Below, piece by piece: positions 15,747 through 19,878 of a stretch of DNA of 19,878 nt. The notes under the pieces are model-generated. The model saw only the letters and a list, made by a program, of their open reading frames with translations, searched no databases and was not told the origin of the DNA. The stretch's first letter is position 1. Every line of letters starts with the position of its first letter. Where the stretch lies: positions 1 through 19,878 of the forward strand of contig JAEWME010000383.1 of NCBI GenBank assembly GCA_023393265.1. The letters are read 5' to 3'. This DNA is from Bacteroidota bacterium. GTDB taxonomy: Bacteria > Bacteroidota > Bacteroidia > Bacteroidales > Prolixibacteraceae. The position numbers were made by a program, and so were the translations under genes.

Positions 15747-15808
15747 ACAATCAATAATTAAAGTTCAATGAATATATCACTCTTGCATATGAACAATTAT
15801 TTGATTGT
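15747..15808. other. A/T-rich inverted repeat between the C10 peptidase and propeller-protein genes
   Basis: ACAATCAATAATT (15747-15759) is complementary to AATTATTTGATTGT (15795-15808) with one bulged T, giving a 13-base-pair stem with a 35-base loop. No U-tract follows. It may help end the peptidase transcript or serve as an operator, but the low G+C content makes chance possible. The remainder of the 168-base gap is A/T-rich leader sequence. Confidence 0.3.
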
Positions 15809-15837
15809 CCTTACTATGATAAGGTTTTCATTCTTTG

Positions 15838-15845
15838 TACTTTTG
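15838..15845 (+). promoter_or_regulatory. Candidate -7 box for the propeller-protein gene
   Basis: TACTTTTG matches TAnnTTTG exactly and is embedded in TTTGTACTTTTGTGCC, a form common upstream of Bacteroidota genes. It lies 19 bases before the chosen ATG at 15865, which supports that start over the ATG at 15835, since the latter would lie upstream of the predicted transcription start. Confidence 0.6.
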
Positions 15846-15864
15846 TGCCAAACTTTATCCTTAT

Positions 15865-18639
15865 ATGCGAAAAATCATCATTCTTTCCGGTATCATTCTC
15901 CTGGTTCTGGCTATCGGGTTTGCAGGCATAAAGTATTATCAGTCTCAAAATAAAAAACCTGTAATCCAAACCTTTTCGACTAAGCAAAATCCTGCATTTA
16001 AAGCCGTTCCGCTAAAAAGCCCGCTGATCATCGAGGTCAAGAATCAGGAAGGATTTTTCAATGCGCTGAAAGGAGACAAAGAAGTTTTGTCGGAACTTAA
16101 AGGCATTCCTGAAGTAGAAAATTTGTTTTCGAATGTCAGCCGTTTTCGCAGTTTTGCAGAAAGCCGCTCAGGCATCAGGGATTTACTCAACACCAAATCG
16201 GTCATCATCTCGGTCAATCCGTCCGGAAAGAATCAGTTATCGAACCTCTATCTCGTCCAGATGAACAATGCTCAGGAGTCCGGATCGGTCACCAGCGTTG
16301 TTTCGAGCCAGTTGGGCTCTGAATTTAGCATCACCCGGAGAAACTACGGCGACACCCAGATATTCAGCGCAAAATCGGACAAAACCAGTTTCTATTTCGC
16401 ATGCACGAACGACATTTTCATGGCCAGCGAAGATTTCATTTTGGTTGAAGACGCCATTCGCCAATCGAATTCGCAAAGTTTGCTCAACAACCGGGAGTTT
16501 ACGGCTGTATACAAAACAATTGAAGAAACAGCGATCGCAAATATTTTCATCAATCACCTCACCATCCACCAGATTTTGGCCAAACTGGTTGCTCCTGAAA
16601 TAAGAAAAAACCTAAGCCGTCTCACCGCTTATTCAAACTGGAGCGAACTCGACCTGAGCAGCAATGCCGCCGAAATAAGTCTCGAAGGGTTCAGTGTAAC
16701 ACGTGATTCAACAGACACTTACCTCAATGTTTTCAGAAATCAGGAACCGGAAAAACTTACGATTACAGAAGCAATTCCTTCCAGTGCATCGTATTTCATA
16801 GCCTTAAACCTGAAAAACACGCGCACTTATCTCGATCAGTACGAGGCTTTTTTGCGGGCAAAAGGCAATTTCTATCCGAGGGAAATGAAACTCATTGATT
16901 TCAGGAAAAAGACAGGCACCGACCCGGCAGCGCTCATTAAAGAAGTGGGTGGAACACAGTTTGCCGGAGTTTTTACCAACATCAATAAATCGAATCCTGA
17001 ACAAAACCGCTTCTTTGTTGCAGAACTCAACGACAAGTCTGTAGCAAAGGAAAAACTTCAAAAAGCTGTTTCGGAGTATAGCACCACGAGCAAAACCATT
17101 GGAGAGAAGCTGAAAACGTCCTGTACAGCGGGAAAAAACTCGCTCGATATCTACCAACTCCCGATCGGAAGCATGGGCGAATCGCTCTTCGGATCGGCCT
17201 TTTCAGGTATAAGTGCCGGATATTTTACAATTTACGACCGGTACCTCATTTGTGGCGACAATTTGCCGGGAATGAAAAACTACCTCCAGAGCCTCGCACA
17301 GGAAAAAACAATGGATAAAGATTCGGCATACCTGGCATTTACAAGAAAAGCGATGCCTAACCCGAACCTGTACGTTTATGCAAAAATTCCGAAAATCATT
17401 AGACTGAAAGACGTTTTGCTCCGACCGGAGATAAGTGCCTCGGCCTCTCAAAGCGAAGACATCATCCGTAAATACAGCTTCTTTTCATGGCAACTTTCCA
17501 CATCAGGAAGCATGGTGAAAAACCGAATTGCCATCAAATATGATCCACTGGCAAAAGAAGAACCGCAAACCGTTTGGCAGCTAAAACTCGAAGGACAGTT
17601 GGCCCAGGCCCCAAAATTCGTACTGAACCACAAAGATTTGGCCAACCGTGAAATTATCGTTTGCGACCGAAAGAACAATGTCTCGCTCATCAATAAAGAG
17701 GGACTCGTATTGTGGACGATGAACATTCCCGACGAAATTATTTCCGAAATCCACCAGATCGATCTATACCGAAACAACAAGTTTCAGTATATTTTCAATA
17801 CAAAAAACCAGTTGTACATTATAGACCGGATGGGGAACAAAGTGGGCAAATACCCGGTGGCGTTGAAATCGGTTGCAACCAATGGTGTGGCAGTTATTGA
17901 GTTAGGTAAAAACAAGGAATATCGTTTCGTGGTAGCCGGGGCCGACAGGAAGATATATGCCTTCGACCGCGACGGGCGGCCAGTTCAAAAATGGAATACA
18001 ACTGAAACCGACGCCACAGTTACCCGACCAATTGAATATCACGAAGTGGGAGGAAAAGACTTCTTCATTGCCAGCGATAACCAGAAAATATATTTCATCG
18101 ACCGGCAGGGAAAACTTCGCGATGTGCAGCCCGCCGCGTTTGCACAATCATCGAACCCATTTTATTTTGTGAACGACGGCAACCCACACCTCATTGCCAG
18201 CGACCAGTCCGGGAAAATACACGTCATAGACTTTTCAGGAGAAGCAGAAATAAAAGAAATTGGAAAATTTGGAGCCGGACATCACTTCGTAGCTGCCGAC
18301 ATTGACGGAAACGGTTCGGTAGAATACCTTTTTGCTGAAGGGAAGAAGCTCTCCGTTTTTGCAAATGATGGCAAAAAATTGTTTGAAAAGGCTTTTCCTG
18401 AAACCATCAGCGAACTGCCGCAAATTGGTAAAATGGGCGGCAATGCCGGCAAAATTGGGATTGTGGTTGGAAGCGAAAACAAAATTTACTTGCTCGAACC
18501 CAATGGCTCGGTGACAAAAGGATTTCCGCTGGATGGCAACTCGGGATTCGCGCTTGGTAAATTCAACGACAGTAACTCGTGGTTCAACCTGATTACAGGA
18601 AGCGAAGGCAATTCGCTCGACGATTACCGGATTGAATAA
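15865..18639 (+). CDS. Membrane-anchored DUF3352-like protein with C-terminal seven-repeat beta-propeller
   Basis: A 924-residue protein. An N-terminal hydrophobic segment (about 3-22, IIILSGIILLVLAIGFAGI) is not followed by a clear cleavage site, so it probably anchors the protein in the inner membrane with the rest in the periplasm. Residues 40-560 resemble the DUF3352-type domain (PLKSPLIIEVKNQEGFF...), of unknown function. From about 590 to the end there are seven repeats of about 44 residues, each ending in a pattern like KIYxIDRxGK (starting near 597, 641, 686, 732, 774, 819, 863), with a last strand near 907, as expected for a closed seven-bladed propeller of the PQQ/FG-GAP kind. ADIDGNGSVEYLF (around 812) looks like a Ca2+-binding VCBS loop. 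No enzyme residues are recognised; a binding or assembly role is inference. It converges on the receiver gene. Confidence 0.85.
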   Translation: MRKIIILSGIILLVLAIGFAGIKYYQSQNKKPVIQTFSTKQNPAFKAVPLKSPLIIEVKNQEGFFNALKGDKEVLSELKGIPEVENLFSNVSRFRSFAESRSGIRDLLNTKSVIISVNPSGKNQLSNLYLVQMNNAQESGSVTSVVSSQLGSEFSITRRNYGDTQIFSAKSDKTSFYFACTNDIFMASEDFILVEDAIRQSNSQSLLNNREFTAVYKTIEETAIANIFINHLTIHQILAKLVAPEIRKNLSRLTAYSNWSELDLSSNAAEISLEGFSVTRDSTDTYLNVFRNQEPEKLTITEAIPSSASYFIALNLKNTRTYLDQYEAFLRAKGNFYPREMKLIDFRKKTGTDPAALIKEVGGTQFAGVFTNINKSNPEQNRFFVAELNDKSVAKEKLQKAVSEYSTTSKTIGEKLKTSCTAGKNSLDIYQLPIGSMGESLFGSAFSGISAGYFTIYDRYLICGDNLPGMKNYLQSLAQEKTMDKDSAYLAFTRKAMPNPNLYVYAKIPKIIRLKDVLLRPEISASASQSEDIIRKYSFFSWQLSTSGSMVKNRIAIKYDPLAKEEPQTVWQLKLEGQLAQAPKFVLNHKDLANREIIVCDRKNNVSLINKEGLVLWTMNIPDEIISEIHQIDLYRNNKFQYIFNTKNQLYIIDRMGNKVGKYPVALKSVATNGVAVIELGKNKEYRFVVAGADRKIYAFDRDGRPVQKWNTTETDATVTRPIEYHEVGGKDFFIASDNQKIYFIDRQGKLRDVQPAAFAQSSNPFYFVNDGNPHLIASDQSGKIHVIDFSGEAEIKEIGKFGAGHHFVAADIDGNGSVEYLFAEGKKLSVFANDGKKLFEKAFPETISELPQIGKMGGNAGKIGIVVGSENKIYLLEPNGSVTKGFPLDGNSGFALGKFNDSNSWFNLITGSEGNSLDDYRIE

Positions 18640-18647
18640 ACCGGCGG

Positions 18648-19028
18648 CTAATAAAGCAAATGTTTGCGAAGAATCATCAACAATGTTTCCATCTTGATAG
18701 GCTTGGTGATAAAGTCGTCACAGCCTTTTTCGATGGCCTCGTGTTGTGCGGAGTGAAGTGCGTAGGCAGTTTGAATAATAACAGGCACCTCAGGATGTAT
18801 TTCCTTAATTTTTCCGGTAGCTTCCAGTCCGTCCATCCGGGGCAAACGGATGTCCATCAGCACTGCATCTATATCAGGATTTTCTTTGACAAACTCTACG
18901 GCCTCAAAACCGTTATCCACAAAGAACAGATTAGCATTGGTTTTTTTAAGAGCTTTCTCGAACAAAAAACGGCTAACTTCTTCGTCCTCAACTATTAGTA
19001 TGTTTTTGCCGATAAAGTTATACTCCAT
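18648..19028 (-). CDS. Stand-alone CheY-like response regulator receiver
   Basis: A 126-residue single receiver domain with no output domain. The acidic pair Glu14/Asp15, phosphoacceptor Asp59 in VLMDIRLPRMDG, Thr87 and Lys109 in TKP are all present. The length and the MDIRLPRMDGLEAT motif resemble receivers that take phosphate from hybrid histidine kinases in Bacteroidota. No kinase, phosphotransfer protein or chemotaxis gene is visible nearby, so its partner is unknown. Its stop codon lies eight bases from that of the convergent propeller-protein gene, with no terminator between them. A -7 box lies about 30 bases upstream. Confidence 0.93.
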   Translation of the reverse strand: MEYNFIGKNILIVEDEEVSRFLFEKALKKTNANLFFVDNGFEAVEFVKENPDIDAVLMDIRLPRMDGLEATGKIKEIHPEVPVIIQTAYALHSAQHEAIEKGCDDFITKPIKMETLLMILRKHLLY

Positions 19029-19058
19029 GTGTGGTTTTCAATAGTATGGAAACAATAA

Positions 19059-19066
19059 CAAAATTA
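19059..19066 (-). promoter_or_regulatory. Candidate -7 box for the receiver gene
   Basis: TAATTTTG on the minus strand matches TAnnTTTG exactly, 30 bases before the ATG at 19028. The surrounding sequence is very A/T-rich and no -33 TTG is seen at the right spacing. Confidence 0.4.
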
Positions 19067-19131
19067 TTAAATAAATAGTTTAAAGCCTATTCAGTGAGTT
19101 AATTAGTTTGCATAATAACACAAATTAACAA

Positions 19132-19174
19132 TATCCCGAAGCTTTTCGCGTTTGTTTACACATTCTTCGGGATA
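19132..19174 (-). terminator. Hairpin after the beta-mannosidase-like gene
   Basis: TATCCCGAAG (19132-19141) and CTTCGGGATA (19165-19174) form a perfect ten-base-pair stem with a 23-base loop, starting 26 bases past the stop codon of the minus-strand gene. The sequence after the stem on the minus strand is T-rich (TTGTTAATTTG) but not a pure U-tract, so termination is likely but could be partial. Confidence 0.6.
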
Positions 19175-19200
19175 CTGTTAATAAATTGTTTCATCAAAAA

Positions 19201-19878
19201 TTAAAATGCTGAATCGAGTGTTTGTATTGCAAACACTTCGTCAAGTTTTTCCCTCGAAATTTTGGTTTCGAGTTTCACTTTCAAAGGTCGTCCCGGAATC
19301 AGGTCAAAATAGTTGTCGCTGAAAAATCCATCTTCGTCGCCAATGGTCATAAACAGATTTTTAGCCAACTTATCTGTACTCAATGCAATTTCGAAGCCAC
19401 CATCAACAGGCGTTATTTCAAACTTCACCTCCGGTTTTGGAAGCGACACATCTTTAATTGGCGTGAAGAACAGCGTATTGACAGACAAGACATCGCTACC
19501 AGAAACCAGTTCAACCAGCAAAAACTGTTTGGCCCCATCTACTTTCTTCATAAACTCGCTAATCTTCTGAGCAAAAAAGGTATTGCTCGAATTGGCCGGG
19601 ACAGTCACTTCGCTGGTCTCCTTCGACACTTCTTTTCCTTCAAAGTCGAGTACGCTAACAACCAGTTGCCCTTTTATTTCAGAAAGCTTATCGTTGATGA
19701 TGTCCACTTTCATCGAGTCATTTTCTTTGTATGGCGATACCAGCACCGGCTCAAAACCTTTTTTGGCAAAATACTGCAAAGCCTTCCAGCGCTGATAATA
19801 GTCGGTTGAGCTCCACGAAGCCACCGGCCAGCAATCGTTAATCTGCCAGTACAAACTTCCCATGCAATAGGGCGCTGC
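19201..19878 (-). CDS. C-terminal part of a GH2 beta-mannosidase-like glycoside hydrolase (partial)
   Basis: The frame runs off the right edge; 225 residues are visible, beginning AAPYCMGSLYWQINDCWP. The GSLYWQxNDCWPVASWSSxDYYxRWKALxY block is the conserved end of the catalytic barrel of GH2 beta-mannosidases, where the tryptophans and the NDCWP loop line the mannose site. The acid/base and nucleophile glutamates lie upstream, outside the window. After it comes a C-terminal Ig-like beta-sandwich (about 35-130 of the visible part) and a final beta-rich domain. Such enzymes release mannose from the non-reducing ends of beta-mannosides and are usually periplasmic in Bacteroidota. No SusC/SusD or sugar regulator is visible on this side, so polysaccharide-locus membership cannot be judged. 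Confidence 0.9.
   Translation of the reverse strand, partial: AAPYCMGSLYWQINDCWPVASWSSTDYYQRWKALQYFAKKGFEPVLVSPYKENDSMKVDIINDKLSEIKGQLVVSVLDFEGKEVSKETSEVTVPANSSNTFFAQKISEFMKKVDGAKQFLLVELVSGSDVLSVNTLFFTPIKDVSLPKPEVKFEITPVDGGFEIALSTDKLAKNLFMTIGDEDGFFSDNYFDLIPGRPLKVKLETKISREKLDEVFAIQTLDSAF

Noticed and set aside
15835..15864. Upstream ATG adding ten residues to the propeller protein
   Set aside because: It overlaps the predicted -7 box (15838-15845) and would place MYFCAKLYPY ahead of a normal MRK-plus-hydrophobic anchor start.
18601..18667. Small inverted repeats (AGCGAA/TTCGCT; GCAAA/TTTGC) at the convergent gene ends
   Set aside because: Stems of five to six bases with no U-tract, partly inside coding sequence; too weak to call a terminator.
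19222..19809. Plus-strand open frame of 195 codons opposite the beta-mannosidase-like gene
   Set aside because: The minus-strand product has clear GH2 motifs; the plus-strand translation is low-complexity and Phe/Arg-rich, typical of an antisense shadow.
1..19878. Search by eye for tRNA, rRNA, riboswitch, insertion sequence, prophage or defence genes
   Set aside because: No cloverleaf, rRNA block, known riboswitch core, transposase motif or defence domain was recognised in genes or gaps.

Overview
The window looks like chromosomal DNA of a Bacteroidota member, most likely an environmental Bacteroidales/Marinilabiliales-type bacterium (order is inference). The signs are: a type IX secretion (T9SS) C-terminal signal, BACON and BspA-type leucine-rich repeats on a C10 peptidase, an 80-residue AtpC without the helical domain, starts with almost no Shine-Dalgarno sequence, and repeated upstream boxes matching the Bacteroidota -7 consensus TAnnTTTG. 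No tRNA, rRNA, CRISPR, insertion sequence or prophage was seen, and no stretch over 300 bases lacks a gene.

Layout. 1-234 (+): tail of a membrane protein resembling O-antigen ligase/polymerase. 281-2399 (-): efp, then the overlapping pair tsaB -> DUF3108-like envelope protein. 2563-4344 (+): a LytTR response regulator and a trans-polyprenyl diphosphate synthase. 4438-6217 (+): atpD-atpC, separated from the other ATP synthase genes and closed by a strong terminator. 6284-7267 (+): a GT9 heptosyltransferase-like enzyme whose TTG start sits against that terminator. 7273-9192 (-): ComB-like phosphatase followed by a MalY/PatB-type C-S lyase. 9374-9973 (+): small exported two-repeat protein with a strong terminator. 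10126-11382 (+): U32/TrhP-like protein. 11605-15696 (+): a 1363-residue secreted C10 cysteine peptidase with two BACON+LRR units and a T9SS tail. 15865-18639 (+): a membrane-anchored 924-residue protein ending in a seven-repeat propeller. 18648-19028 (-): stand-alone receiver. 19201-19878 (-): C-terminus of a GH2 beta-mannosidase-like enzyme.

Functionally this is mostly housekeeping (translation, tRNA modification, isoprenoids, ATP synthesis) mixed with envelope and secreted proteins. I found no clear multi-gene defence, mobile or biosynthetic system. The items most worth a second look are the duplicated C10 peptidase, the heptosyltransferase start overlapped by a terminator, the four-cysteine cluster in that enzyme, the anchored propeller protein, and the comB-like/C-S lyase pair.
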